A stretch of DNA of 64,000 nt, taken from the NCBI RefSeq assembly GCF_000758545.1, contig NZ_CP009279.1, positions 4,898,001 through 4,962,000 of the forward strand, in the 5' to 3' direction. The stretch is from Paenibacillus sp. FSL H7-0737 (GTDB taxonomy: Bacteria; Bacillota; Bacilli; Paenibacillales; Paenibacillaceae). The notes below the pieces were generated by a model. It saw only the letters and a list, made by a program, of their open reading frames with translations. It had not been told where the DNA came from and searched no databases. Shown one piece after another: positions 1 to 9,118 of this stretch (positions within the stretch are counted from its first letter, which is position 1; each line of letters starts with the position of its first letter). A program made the translations under genes and the position numbers.

Positions 1-988
1 CGCCGGAGAACAGGTCATTATAGTCAGGTGTACGCAAGAATTTCACGATACGCAGTTTCATTACGAAATGATCGACAATTTCTTGTACTTGTTCTTCAGT
101 CAAAGTACCTTCTTCAATATCGCGTTCTGCATAAATGTCTAGGAAGGAAGAAACACGTCCCAGGGACATCGCTGCACCATTTTGTTCTTTAACTGCTGCC
201 AGATATCCAAAGTATACCCATTGAGTAGCTTCTTTGAAGTTCATCGCTGGTTTGGAAATATCCATGCCGTGAGCAGCTGCCATTTCTTTCAATTCGCCCA
301 GTGCACGAATTTGCTCGGACAGTTCTTCACGTAAACGAATTACTTCTTCTGTCATGGAATCAACTTCAAGCTCAGCTAGTTGTTGCTTTTTGTCTTTAAT
401 CAAGAAATCAATACCGTACAGAGCTATGCGGCGGTAGTCGCCGATAATACGTCCACGGCCGTAAGCATCAGGAAGACCTGTGATAACGCCGGATTTACGC
501 ACTGCTCTCATGTCTGGTGTATATGCATCAAATACGCCTTGGTTATGCGTTTTGCGAATGTTCGTGAACATGTCAACGATGTTTTGTGGAAGCTCGAAGC
601 CATAAGCCTTCGTAGCATCAACCATCATCTTGATCCCGCCGAATGGCTGGATGGAACGTCTGAAAGGAGCGTCAGTCTGCACGCCTACAATTTGTTCCTT
701 GTCCTTGTCAATGTAGCCTGGAGCATGTGAAGTGATTGTGGAGACAGTATCTAGGGAAACATCCCATACGCCGCCTCTTTCTCTTTCTTCCTTGCTCAGT
801 TGGGAAATAATCTTCCACAGTTCAGTTGTGTTACTAGTAGGACCTACGAGGAACTCTTCGTTACCTTCATAAGGCTTAATGTTACTAGCGATAAAGTTGT
901 TAACGTCAACTTTCTTGGACCATTTACCTTTTGTAAAACTTCTCCAACCGGATTTCACTTCATTTACTTCTTTTTCAATCACCGACAT
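1..988 (-). CDS. pflB: Formate acetyltransferase (pyruvate formate-lyase), N-terminal part
   Basis: Pyruvate formate-lyase converts pyruvate and CoA to acetyl-CoA and formate in anaerobic cytosol, using a glycyl radical. Only the first ~329 residues are in the window; the gene runs off the left edge, so the catalytic Cys pair and radical Gly cannot be seen. The translation starts MSVIEKEVNEVKSGWRSF and contains typical PFL stretches such as GGVWDVSLDTVSTITSHAPG and DAYGRGRIIGDYRR. The ATG at 988 follows a GGAGG-type ribosome site. Two Fnr-type boxes and a -10 lie upstream, and adhE, the usual partner in ethanol fermentation, is the next gene. The activating enzyme is not visible here. Confidence 0.95.
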   Translation of the reverse strand, partial: MSVIEKEVNEVKSGWRSFTKGKWSKKVDVNNFIASNIKPYEGNEEFLVGPTSNTTELWKIISQLSKEERERGGVWDVSLDTVSTITSHAPGYIDKDKEQIVGVQTDAPFRRSIQPFGGIKMMVDATKAYGFELPQNIVDMFTNIRKTHNQGVFDAYTPDMRAVRKSGVITGLPDAYGRGRIIGDYRRIALYGIDFLIKDKKQQLAELEVDSMTEEVIRLREELSEQIRALGELKEMAAAHGMDISKPAMNFKEATQWVYFGYLAAVKEQNGAAMSLGRVSSFLDIYAERDIEEGTLTEEQVQEIVDHFVMKLRIVKFLRTPDYNDLFSG

Positions 989-1132
989 GCTAAATCCCTC
1001 CATCTATATTTATTATATTTGTAGAGATCGCGGGCTTGAAGGTTGATCCCGTGTCTCGTGATCCCCAAAAGATGTGGTTGTTCCAAATTTCACAATCAAC
1101 ATTTCATATGTGGGACCGTTGTTTATATAAAC

Positions 1133-1196
1133 ATTCTAGTTTATTTTCTATAAAAACACTGTGACAAATATCACCTTTCGAGTGATATTTGTCACC
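1133..1196 (-). promoter_or_regulatory. pflB promoter with tandem Fnr-type boxes
   Basis: Two 16-bp dyads, TGTGACAAATATCACC (1160-1175) and AGTGATATTTGTCACC (1181-1196), have centres exactly 21 bp apart. Together they form a 14-bp inverted repeat. On the minus strand a TAGAAT -10 lies at 1138-1133, which puts the proximal box near -41.5, the class II position for Fnr/CRP activators. That Fnr is the binder is inferred; Rex recognises a similar dyad. Confidence 0.75.
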
Positions 1197-1240
1197 TTTA
1201 TCTAAGTCCACAACTATCCTATTCTCTATTTAACCATTTA

Positions 1241-3862
1241 TTAATTATCAAATCTTCCGTAGAACGCATTACGGTATACATCAGCAAGCTCAGAAACCAG
1301 TGGCAGCTTAGGATTGGCAGTTGTACATTGATCTTCAAACGCACGGTCAGCCAAATAATCTACGCGGGATTCGAAGTCCTTAGGATCAAAGCCCAGTTGT
1401 TGGAACGATTCTTCGATGCCCAATTTTTTATTCATATCGCGAATAGCATTGATCAGGCTAGTTACACCTTCTTCAGTTGTGCGAGCTGGCAATCCCAGAA
1501 TACGGGCAATTTCAGCATAACGCTCATCAGCTACGAAGTGCGAATATTTAGGGAACGAAGCGAACTTCGTAGGTTTTTTAGCATTGTAGCGGATAACGTG
1601 TGGCATAAGGATCGCGTTAGTACGACCGTGAGCAGTGTGGTACTGTCCGCCCCATTTATGTGCCAAACTGTGGTTAATACCCAAGAATGCATTGGCAAAG
1701 GCCATACCAGCAAGTGTTGATGCGTTATGCATTTTCTCACGTGCTACTCTGTCGCCTTCCAGCGCCGATTTTTCAAGGTATTGGAATACCAGTTGGATCG
1801 CTTTAATAGCTAGACCATCAGTATAGTCACTCGCCATAACCGATACATAAGCTTCGATAGCATGTGTCAATACGTCCATACCTGTATCAGCAACAGCAGT
1901 TTTTGGCAAGCTGTATACGAACTCTGGATCAATGATAGCCACATCTGGAGTTAACTCGTAGTCAGCCAAAGGATATTTAGTGTGCTGTTCAGTTGTTTTA
2001 TCGGTAATAACTGCGAAAGATGTTACTTCCGAACCTGTACCCGAAGTTGTTGGAATCGCTACAAACTTAGCTTTGTTACCAAGTTTAGGGAATTTGTATA
2101 CCCGTTTACGGATATCCATGAATTTTTGTTTCAGACCATTAAAGTCTGCGTCTGGATGTTCATAGAATAACCACATTCCTTTTGCAGCATCCATTGGGGA
2201 GCCGCCGCCAAGTGCGATAATGCAGTCCGGTTGGAATCTGTTCATCATTGCAGTACCTTTTTCAACTGTAGTTGTCGATGGATCTGGTTCAACTTCAGAG
2301 AACACTTCGATAGCTACAGGAGTTTGACGTTGACGCAGGTAATGTTCAACTCTTTCAACATATCCAAGCTTAACCATCATTGGGTCAGTGATAATTGCGA
2401 CACGTGTGATATCAGGCATTTTGGTCAGGTACTGAGTAGCGCCTTTTTCGAAATATATCTTGTCAGGTACTTTAAACCATTGCATATTCACGGTACGACG
2501 ATTCACCCTTTTCACGTTGATCAAATTGATTGCTGTAACGTTTTGCGACACGGAGTTACGACCATAAGATCCGCAGCCCAGAGTCAACGAAGGGATATTA
2601 GTGTTGTAGATATCGCCGATCGCACCATGTGTGGAAGGCGAGTTAACGAGAATACGTCCTGTTTGCAGACGGTTAGAGAACTTCATGATTACTTCTTCAT
2701 TGTTGGAGTGGATAGCCGAGCTATGTCCCATACCACCAAATTCAACAATTTGAGCTGCGCGTTCGATACCTTGATCTGCATTCTTAACTTTGTAGCAAGC
2801 AAGAACCGGGCTTAATTTTTCAGCGGAAAGTGGATATTTAGTGCCTACACCTTCAAGTTCTGCTACCAGAATCTTTGTGCCGGCAGGGACTTGAATGCCA
2901 CACATTTCAGCAATCTTCACTGCGGATTGACCTACGATTGCTGGGTTAACCGCACATTTATCTACATTCATTGCTCCACTAGTCAGTTTGGCAGCTTCTT
3001 CTTTATTCACAAAGTAGCAGCCATTAGCAATCATCTTTTTCTTCACTTGATCGAAGATTGGTTCTTCGATAATAACAGCTTGCTCGGAAGCACAGATCAT
3101 ACCATTATCAAATGTTTTAGAAAGAATAATGTCCGTTACGGCTTGATCAATATCCGCGCTCTTTTCAATGAAAGCAGGTACGTTACCAGGGCCTACGCCA
3201 AGTGCTGGTTTACCACAGCTGTAAGCTGCTTTTACCATTGCAGAACCACCAGTTGCCAAGATAAGAGCAACGTCTGGGTTGTTCATCAATGCGTTTGTCT
3301 TGTCCATCGTTGGCATTTCAATCCATTGGATACAGTTCTCAGGAGCGCCAGCTTTCACGGCAGCATCATGAAGAATTTTTGCAGCAGCTGCACTACACTC
3401 TTGCGCAGATGGGTGGAAACCGAATATAATAGGGTTCCGTGTCTTAATCGAAATCAACGCTTTAAACATCGTGGTGGATGTAGGGTTGGTTACCGGTGTG
3501 ATACCCATAACAATTCCGACGGGTTCAGCAATTTTTTGGAAGCTATCATAAGCGTTGTCTTCAATAACGCCTACTGTTTTATCGTATTTAATTCCGTGCC
3601 AGATATATTCAGTTGAGAAGATGTTCTTCGTAATTTTGTCTTCGTATACGCCGCGTCCAGTTTCTTCTACGGCTAATTTTGCGAGGTACATATGTTTGTC
3701 GAGTCCAGCCAACGCCATTGCATGAACGATTGTGTCAACTTGCTCTTGGTCTAGCGCCATGAACGCCTCATGCGCTTTTTTTGCTTTATCCACTAAATTC
3801 TGAATATACTCTTCAGCGGTAACTTGTTTAACTTGGGCGGCGACTTCGTTCTTAACTGCCAT
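1241..3862 (-). CDS. adhE: Bifunctional acetaldehyde-CoA/alcohol dehydrogenase
   Basis: AdhE reduces acetyl-CoA to acetaldehyde and then ethanol, reoxidising two NADH in anaerobic fermentation. The 873-residue protein has the full two-domain layout. The N-terminal aldehyde dehydrogenase half (about 1-440) has its catalytic Cys257 in FDNGMICASEQ. The C-terminal iron alcohol dehydrogenase half has ALGGGSPMDAAK for NAD, and GMDVLTHAIEAY and HKWGGQYHTAHGR for iron binding. The start is placed at the ATG at 3862, 9-10 nt after AGGAGG; the frame stays open upstream to 3907 but lacks a ribosome site there. The next gene downstream is pflB. An Fnr/Rex-like box and a cre-like site lie upstream. Confidence 0.96.
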   Translation of the reverse strand: MAVKNEVAAQVKQVTAEEYIQNLVDKAKKAHEAFMALDQEQVDTIVHAMALAGLDKHMYLAKLAVEETGRGVYEDKITKNIFSTEYIWHGIKYDKTVGVIEDNAYDSFQKIAEPVGIVMGITPVTNPTSTTMFKALISIKTRNPIIFGFHPSAQECSAAAAKILHDAAVKAGAPENCIQWIEMPTMDKTNALMNNPDVALILATGGSAMVKAAYSCGKPALGVGPGNVPAFIEKSADIDQAVTDIILSKTFDNGMICASEQAVIIEEPIFDQVKKKMIANGCYFVNKEEAAKLTSGAMNVDKCAVNPAIVGQSAVKIAEMCGIQVPAGTKILVAELEGVGTKYPLSAEKLSPVLACYKVKNADQGIERAAQIVEFGGMGHSSAIHSNNEEVIMKFSNRLQTGRILVNSPSTHGAIGDIYNTNIPSLTLGCGSYGRNSVSQNVTAINLINVKRVNRRTVNMQWFKVPDKIYFEKGATQYLTKMPDITRVAIITDPMMVKLGYVERVEHYLRQRQTPVAIEVFSEVEPDPSTTTVEKGTAMMNRFQPDCIIALGGGSPMDAAKGMWLFYEHPDADFNGLKQKFMDIRKRVYKFPKLGNKAKFVAIPTTSGTGSEVTSFAVITDKTTEQHTKYPLADYELTPDVAIIDPEFVYSLPKTAVADTGMDVLTHAIEAYVSVMASDYTDGLAIKAIQLVFQYLEKSALEGDRVAREKMHNASTLAGMAFANAFLGINHSLAHKWGGQYHTAHGRTNAILMPHVIRYNAKKPTKFASFPKYSHFVADERYAEIARILGLPARTTEEGVTSLINAIRDMNKKLGIEESFQQLGFDPKDFESRVDYLADRAFEDQCTTANPKLPLVSELADVYRNAFYGRFDN

Positions 3863-3909
3863 CTCCCTCGTCCTCCTGTCAATTTTTAGTTGTTTTTCTC
3901 TACACATTT

Positions 3910-3954
3910 ATCTTATCACATGATTTCCACCTTGTATAGTGAAATCTTTCACAA
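3910..3954 (-). promoter_or_regulatory. adhE promoter with Fnr/Rex-type box
   Basis: A dyad at 3938-3953 reads TGTGAAAGATTTCACT on the minus strand, a perfect TGTGA-N6-TCACT Fnr box. Extended by flanking bases it also resembles the Rex operator TTGTGAA-N4-TTCACAA. A TAAGAT -10 with an upstream TG lies at 3915-3910, placing the box near -42.5. Both regulators plausibly compete here. Confidence 0.75.
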
Positions 3955-3979
3955 AGTATAAAGTTTTTTTGATTTGTTT

Positions 3980-3993
3980 TCAAAGCGCTTTCA
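3980..3993 (-). promoter_or_regulatory. cre-like CcpA site upstream of adhE
   Basis: The 14-bp sequence TGAAAGCGCTTTGA (minus strand) matches the palindromic catabolite-responsive element. It lies about 83 bp upstream of the start site inferred for adhE. A site this far upstream fits CcpA activation or long-range control better than a roadblock. CcpA itself is not in the window. Confidence 0.6.
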
Positions 3994-4192
3994 TTCGATC
4001 ATATTATAGTCTTTTTACCATATTATGCGCTATAGAACCCTTTAAATCTTAGAATTATACTTTAATAAGCAAAATTTCAGCTCCTTTTTATTCCATATAT
4101 CTATAATCAGTACACAAAAACGTATTCTCTTCATCACAGTCAATTACGATTTCCCTACACTGTAATAATTTCCAATTGATTATCACTATTTC

Positions 4193-4220
4193 TGAAGATT
4201 TATAAATTTATAAATCTTCA
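4193..4220. repeat. Perfect 28-bp AT-rich palindrome
   Basis: Left arm TGAAGATTTATAAA is followed directly by its exact reverse complement. It lies between adhE and the ABC binding-protein gene, just before that gene's terminator. It could be an operator or an extra RNA hairpin; the function is unknown. Confidence 0.7.
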
Positions 4221-4227
4221 CAACAAA

Positions 4228-4256
4228 AAACCGACCCCAAAGGGGCCGGTTTTTGC
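4228..4256 (-). terminator. Terminator after the ABC binding-protein gene
   Basis: A GC-rich hairpin (CCGACCCC / GGGGCCGG, AAA loop) is flanked by A and T runs. It sits 7 nt downstream of the binding-protein stop codon on the minus strand. Confidence 0.9.
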
Positions 4257-4262
4257 ATTAGA

Positions 4263-5726
4263 CTATTCCGCTTTAATCGTATCAAAGAATTTCTCTTGCA
4301 CTGTTTTAGCTGCTGCTTCTAGCTGGCTCTTGGAATCCGTTCCTTTTTTGGAAAACAGCTCTTGAATAACATTGGACATGGTTGCGTAATAGTCCTGTGT
4401 GTTGTATTGAGCTTCAGGTTTACCATCCAAAAGTCCCATAATGTCAGGGCTATATTGGTATACATTTGTGTACTTGTCATAAACCGCTTTGGTCTTCTTA
4501 CCAAACTCAGAATCAGCTGAGTAGTAGTCTAAGAGCGGCGGGATAAAGTATTTGCCATCGGTTGTACGTTGTTGAAGAATTGCATCCAGTGCTTCCAAAC
4601 CTTTGTCAGAGAAATAATCAAAAGTAATGTAGCGGAATGCCATTTCTTGTTCATCTGGCGTAGCATTTGGATTAATTACTAGATAGTCACCACCAAGTAC
4701 CCCTGTGTGTTTTCCGCCTTTTTCCATAGCTGGCATAGGATACGTAAGCACATCCTCAGGTTTCAGTCCACCTTGGTTCAACGCTTGCTCGATAACACCA
4801 TCAGATCCGGCCATTACCATTGCTGTACGACTTTGTTGGAACGCACCTACAGCATCGCCCCAACCAAGTGCCCAGTCCTGTGGAATCGCGTTAGCTTCCC
4901 ATCTAAGTTTCTTGTAGAAATCCAGTGCTTTAACGCCAGCATCGGAATTAAATGTAGCTATAACCTTACCGTCTTCAATTTTTTGAATCTCTCCGCCAGC
5001 TTCAAACAGGAAGTTGGTCCAGTTCCAACCTGATTCGTTCCCCTTACCCATTGGAGCAATACCGGAAATCCCTTTTTTGGCATCGGCTACACCTTTAGCC
5101 GTATTCAGCATATCATCCCAAGTCCAATCCATAGGTGGAATGGCTACGCCTTTTTCATCCAGCATTTTTTTGTTGATCATAGTGGTTGTTACATAACCTT
5201 TTTGTGTTACTCCGAAAACTTTGCCGTCGATAATAAATTGATTTTGAAGCACGGTGTTAATTTGATCTTTAAATTCATATTTGTTCCACAGATCTGTGAT
5301 GTCAGCAACCCAGCCCTTTTCAACCAGGAATTTAGCTTCTGTAGCAAAAGTATTAAAGAAGGTTGGTGCTTCATTCGCAGCCATTTTGATTCCTATTTCA
5401 CTTACATTGTACTGCCAGTCGTCTTTAACGATTTCTACGTTCGGATATACCTCTTGGAAACGTTTGATTTTGTCGTCTTCCTGTGCTCTTATTTCAGTCA
5501 GGTCAGGTGTTGGATAGTGAATCTTGATCGTCACTTTTCTTTGAGTAATGTCATCCACTGGCGCATCCGTAGCGGTTGCTGTATTATCCGTTACCGCATT
5601 TGTTGGCGCAGCAGATGCTTCCCCGCCTTTGTTCCCCGCTGTGTTTCCGTTATTGTTGCCGCTGCAAGCAGATAGCAACGATCCGGCTACAAGTACGCTT
5701 AGTAGAACGCTAGAGTACTTACGCAT
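4263..5726 (-). CDS. ABC sugar transporter, solute-binding lipoprotein (family 1)
   Basis: This is the extracellular substrate-binding component of a CUT1-type carbohydrate ABC importer. The 487-residue precursor has a signal peptide and lipobox LLSACSG, so Cys should be lipidated and the protein tethered outside the membrane. A Ser/Asn/Thr-rich linker follows, then a MalE-like fold. The start is the ATG at 5726, 5-6 nt after GGGGAG; an ATG six codons upstream would contain that ribosome site inside the gene. It follows two permease genes on the same strand and ends in a strong terminator. No ATPase gene is present, so a shared MsmX-like ATPase is likely. The substrate cannot be read from sequence; nearby GH65 phosphorylases suggest an alpha-glucoside. 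Confidence 0.9.
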   Translation of the reverse strand: MRKYSSVLLSVLVAGSLLSACSGNNNGNTAGNKGGEASAAPTNAVTDNTATATDAPVDDITQRKVTIKIHYPTPDLTEIRAQEDDKIKRFQEVYPNVEIVKDDWQYNVSEIGIKMAANEAPTFFNTFATEAKFLVEKGWVADITDLWNKYEFKDQINTVLQNQFIIDGKVFGVTQKGYVTTTMINKKMLDEKGVAIPPMDWTWDDMLNTAKGVADAKKGISGIAPMGKGNESGWNWTNFLFEAGGEIQKIEDGKVIATFNSDAGVKALDFYKKLRWEANAIPQDWALGWGDAVGAFQQSRTAMVMAGSDGVIEQALNQGGLKPEDVLTYPMPAMEKGGKHTGVLGGDYLVINPNATPDEQEMAFRYITFDYFSDKGLEALDAILQQRTTDGKYFIPPLLDYYSADSEFGKKTKAVYDKYTNVYQYSPDIMGLLDGKPEAQYNTQDYYATMSNVIQELFSKKGTDSKSQLEAAAKTVQEKFFDTIKAE

Positions 5727-5858
5727 TGAAACTCCCCTTTTCAATTCATAATTATCTTACATATCGATCATAAATTAGAAACCGTTTACAAACGAGGTGC
5801 ATTTATATTCCTTTCATGTGCATGTTTACGATCCGTGGATAAATCCGTCGATAATTGC

Positions 5859-6731
5859 TTATCCTTTCACTGCCGACAAAGCAACCCCACGCATAATGAA
5901 TTTCTGGAAAATCAAGAAGACAATGATTGGAGGCAAGGATACTATAAACAGGATTGCAAATTTAATATTAGTATTGAGTGCCTTCACATTAATAACGTAT
6001 TTATAAATGGCTGTCGCAAGCGTATATTTCTCTTCACTGTGCATAACCAGAGATGGCCAGAACCAGTCATTCCATGCAGTAGAAAAGATAAAGATCGCTA
6101 ATGTAGCAAAAATCGGAATGGATAGTGGCACGGCAATGGAGAAAAAGCTTCTCGGCTCAGAGGCCCCATCAATTCGTGCTGCTTCAAAGATTTCTGGATG
6201 AATCCCGTCAAAAAAGTTCTTTAACAATAGAAAGTAGAACGTGTTCGCTCCCGCTGGCAACCAGAAGGCCGCGTACTGATTTAGCAATCCAAGCTCCTTC
6301 AAATTGACAAAGTTCGGGATCATGTAACTGGTCGCCGGAATAAACAATGTCATCAGGAAGAAGAAGTAAATAGCTCTTTTGTAAGGAACATTCATACGAG
6401 AAATACTAAAAGCTGACATTCCCAAAACTACAAGAGTCACGACCATATTCCCTAAAAAGATATAAATGGTGTTTCTAAGGAACATGGGTAGATCAATATA
6501 GTTCATCGCGTCTTTAAGATTACTGAAGTGCCATTCCTGAGGGAAAAAATGAGGCGGGAATGAATTCACCTCTTGATTCGACTTCAACCCGTTGAATAAC
6601 GTCATACAAATCGGGTACAACATGCTAAAAACCATAACCAAAATAACTACGCACATCAAACCATAAACGATTTTATTACTTGTTTTTTTCAAATCGTGTT
6701 CTGAAAGAATTCCTCTATCTGCGCTCTTCAT
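5859..6731 (-). CDS. ABC sugar transporter permease (MalG/LplC-like)
   Basis: An inner-membrane permease of 290 residues with about six membrane segments. The EAA loop that contacts the ATPase reads EIFEAARIDGASEPRSFF near residues 190-205, and the protein ends MRGVALSAVKG as is usual for the MalG-type partner. The ATG at 6731 follows GGAGG by about 8 nt and lies one base from the stop of the upstream permease gene, so the two are translationally linked. The binding-protein gene follows after 132 bp. Confidence 0.92.
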   Translation of the reverse strand: MKSADRGILSEHDLKKTSNKIVYGLMCVVILVMVFSMLYPICMTLFNGLKSNQEVNSFPPHFFPQEWHFSNLKDAMNYIDLPMFLRNTIYIFLGNMVVTLVVLGMSAFSISRMNVPYKRAIYFFFLMTLFIPATSYMIPNFVNLKELGLLNQYAAFWLPAGANTFYFLLLKNFFDGIHPEIFEAARIDGASEPRSFFSIAVPLSIPIFATLAIFIFSTAWNDWFWPSLVMHSEEKYTLATAIYKYVINVKALNTNIKFAILFIVSLPPIIVFLIFQKFIMRGVALSAVKG

Positions 6732-6732
6732 C

Positions 6733-7653
6733 TTAGTAGTCCTCCTTGTTAAGCTTGAACTGTAAAATGCCCAAACCACCTAGGACAATGAACATTAACA
6801 TGCCAAGCGCAGTAGCTGTTCCATAATCGAGTCTTGTAAATGCATATTTCACGATCAACAGCGCATAGGTAAGCGTAGTATTATTTGGACCGCCATCAAG
6901 CAGCGCCATCTGTGACTGATACCCTTGTGAAGTACCAATAATTTGCAGGATCAGCATCAAAAAGATTAAATTACGCAGTGAAGGCAATGTGATGTACTTT
7001 ATACGTGCCCATATACCTGCTCCATCAATCTCAGCGGCTTCATACCAATCTCTTGGAATGCTGAGTACAGCAGCTAAGTATATTAGCATCCCTGATCCGA
7101 ACTGCTGCCATGTTTCCATAAACACAAGGGAAATCATCGACCATCTTGTATCTGTTAAGAAGGCAACCTGATCCACACCCATTGTGCCTAGTAACGCATT
7201 AATCGGGCCCACCGGATCATAAAGCCATCTCCACAGTCCATAGAGAACCACACCAGGCATTACGAAAGGAAGGTAAGCCGCTACACGTACAAAGCCCCCA
7301 AACTTTCTCAGCTCCGAGATCATGATGGCAAAAGCAATCGGAACCCAAAAACCGATAATAAGACATAGAAACATGTAATACCCAGTGTTCTTTAATGCGG
7401 TCAAAACATCTGGATCACTAAGTGCTCTACTGTAGTTCTCAAAGCCTACAAAGCTATTACCTTTCACAAAATCAACATGGTAGAAGCTGTACAGTAAGCC
7501 TTTAAAAATTGGAACCCACAAGAACATAATAAAAATAATTACGGCAGGTACGAGGAACATATATCCCCAAAAGTTTTTCTTCCAGCGGTTTTGCTTGTAC
7601 GGTGTCCCCTTCAGCGTCGCCGGGTTTTCGGTTACTACTGCGGTTTGATTCAT
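6733..7653 (-). CDS. ABC sugar transporter permease (MalF/LplB-like)
   Basis: An inner-membrane permease of 306 residues. A charged N-terminus (KQNRWKKNFWG) precedes the first membrane helix, and the EAA motif reads YEAAEIDGAGIWARIKYITLP around residue 210. It pairs with the permease encoded immediately downstream (one-base gap). Upstream, 117 bp away, lies a YesN-type response regulator, a common arrangement for oligosaccharide ABC systems in Paenibacillus. The ribosome site is GGGAG just before the ATG. Confidence 0.92.
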   Translation of the reverse strand: MNQTAVVTENPATLKGTPYKQNRWKKNFWGYMFLVPAVIIFIMFLWVPIFKGLLYSFYHVDFVKGNSFVGFENYSRALSDPDVLTALKNTGYYMFLCLIIGFWVPIAFAIMISELRKFGGFVRVAAYLPFVMPGVVLYGLWRWLYDPVGPINALLGTMGVDQVAFLTDTRWSMISLVFMETWQQFGSGMLIYLAAVLSIPRDWYEAAEIDGAGIWARIKYITLPSLRNLIFLMLILQIIGTSQGYQSQMALLDGGPNNTTLTYALLIVKYAFTRLDYGTATALGMLMFIVLGGLGILQFKLNKEDY

Positions 7654-7770
7654 CAGGCTCCCTCATTCCATTGTTCTATCAGCATTTTTCGCAAAATGCT
7701 TCCTACCTTAAATTGTAGGAAATGAGGGTTGTACTGAACATGTCTATATCTACCGAAGTCATGAGTGTTT

Positions 7771-9099
7771 TTACTTCTTCAATTCACTGGGGCTAATCCC
7801 ATAATATTTTTTGAAAATTTTACTAAAATGCTCGGGCGATTCATAACCCACACGTTCCGCAATTTCGTATCTGCGAAGATCGGTATTCAAAATCATCTCC
7901 CGACTTTCTTCCATCCGGAGCTTAATTACATATTCCCACAGGTTATAACCTGTATTTTTCTTAAATAGGTAGCTCAAATAATTGGGGCTAACATGATTCT
8001 TCTTAGCCACATCGTGAATAGTAAGTCCTTTTTGCGCATAGTTCTCGTCAATATATTCTTTTGCTTTTTGTACGATCAGATTGCTATGCGTATGAAGTTC
8101 TTCTACAGAAGGATCACTCGTGTAACTGTTCCAGTTGAAATCCCCATAATAGAACACGTAATGGTCACTATGCTCATTATTCCAGAGAATTGCATTAGAG
8201 GCCTGACGGTTCAACACGGCCATAAACGAAAGCCCCTTTAAAATCTGGCTAATGCCAATGACCACATTCAGATGTAAATATTTATGGATATTAAAATGTA
8301 GACTACGACCAAGTATATCTAGCCTGTTGATTTGGCCGGCAGAAGAATCCTCATAGCTTTTTTCATCCCATTGAATAATGATCGTAATTTCTCCATCTGG
8401 CGCATAAAAGGCTATCGAGTTCCATTCCTGATCCATTAATTCTTTGGCAATGTTCAGCGCAGCATAACAAAGAAGCCGTCTGTCCCGAATAGTATACTGC
8501 TTCTCCTGGTTTACTCCAGTCAGTGGTACCTTAAGTTTTAAGACGGAAAAATACGGCCCTTGTAGCTTCAGGTTATCCAGCTTCAGCAGGTTATCTCCTT
8601 CAGCTAGTACAACTCCAGGGTCAATGAGCAATTCGTTCAAGAGCTTGCTATATTCCGGCAGCGGCTCTTCCAGTCGAAAGCTTTCGTTAATTCCAGACAT
8701 GAAGACATCTAGTTCTGGTGAGGGCTTCCCCATCTTAAGGAGTACATTTCGGACCGAATCCAAAAACTGCTCACTATTCAAAGGCTTGATTAAATAATCC
8801 TTTGCCCCGAGCCTAACAGCCATTTGAGCATATTGAAACGTCTCATGAGCAGAAATCACGATGGTCTGTACCCATGGTTTGGCTAGTTTGGCATGCTGCA
8901 TCAAATCAATTCCACTCATCGCACCCATCTGTATGTCCGTAACGAGCAGATCAATTTCCTCCATACGTATACAGTCTAGTGCTTCAAATCCGCTATTAGC
9001 TGTATAGATATTAGAAATATCCAGCCCGGATGAAGCTAATAAATTGCTCAATCCTTTACAAATCAATGGTTCGTCATCCACAACCAATATATTGAACAT
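7771..9099 (-). CDS. YesN-type response regulator with AraC DNA-binding domain
   Basis: A 442-residue two-component regulator. Its receiver domain (1-120) starts MFNILVVDDEP with the phosphoacceptor Asp in LLVTDIQMG, and Lys in KDYLIKPLNS. The middle region is long and poorly conserved. The last ~100 residues form an AraC double helix-turn-helix (ENYAQKGLTIHDVAKKNHVS, then YEIAERVGYESPEHFSKIFK). The sensor kinase gene lies 19 bp upstream, and the ABC permease genes follow, which are the likely targets. The ATG follows GGGGAG. Confidence 0.93.
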   Translation of the reverse strand: MFNILVVDDEPLICKGLSNLLASSGLDISNIYTANSGFEALDCIRMEEIDLLVTDIQMGAMSGIDLMQHAKLAKPWVQTIVISAHETFQYAQMAVRLGAKDYLIKPLNSEQFLDSVRNVLLKMGKPSPELDVFMSGINESFRLEEPLPEYSKLLNELLIDPGVVLAEGDNLLKLDNLKLQGPYFSVLKLKVPLTGVNQEKQYTIRDRRLLCYAALNIAKELMDQEWNSIAFYAPDGEITIIIQWDEKSYEDSSAGQINRLDILGRSLHFNIHKYLHLNVVIGISQILKGLSFMAVLNRQASNAILWNNEHSDHYVFYYGDFNWNSYTSDPSVEELHTHSNLIVQKAKEYIDENYAQKGLTIHDVAKKNHVSPNYLSYLFKKNTGYNLWEYVIKLRMEESREMILNTDLRRYEIAERVGYESPEHFSKIFKKYYGISPSELKK

Positions 9100-9118
9100 A
9101 TCTGCATGCTCCCCTTCC

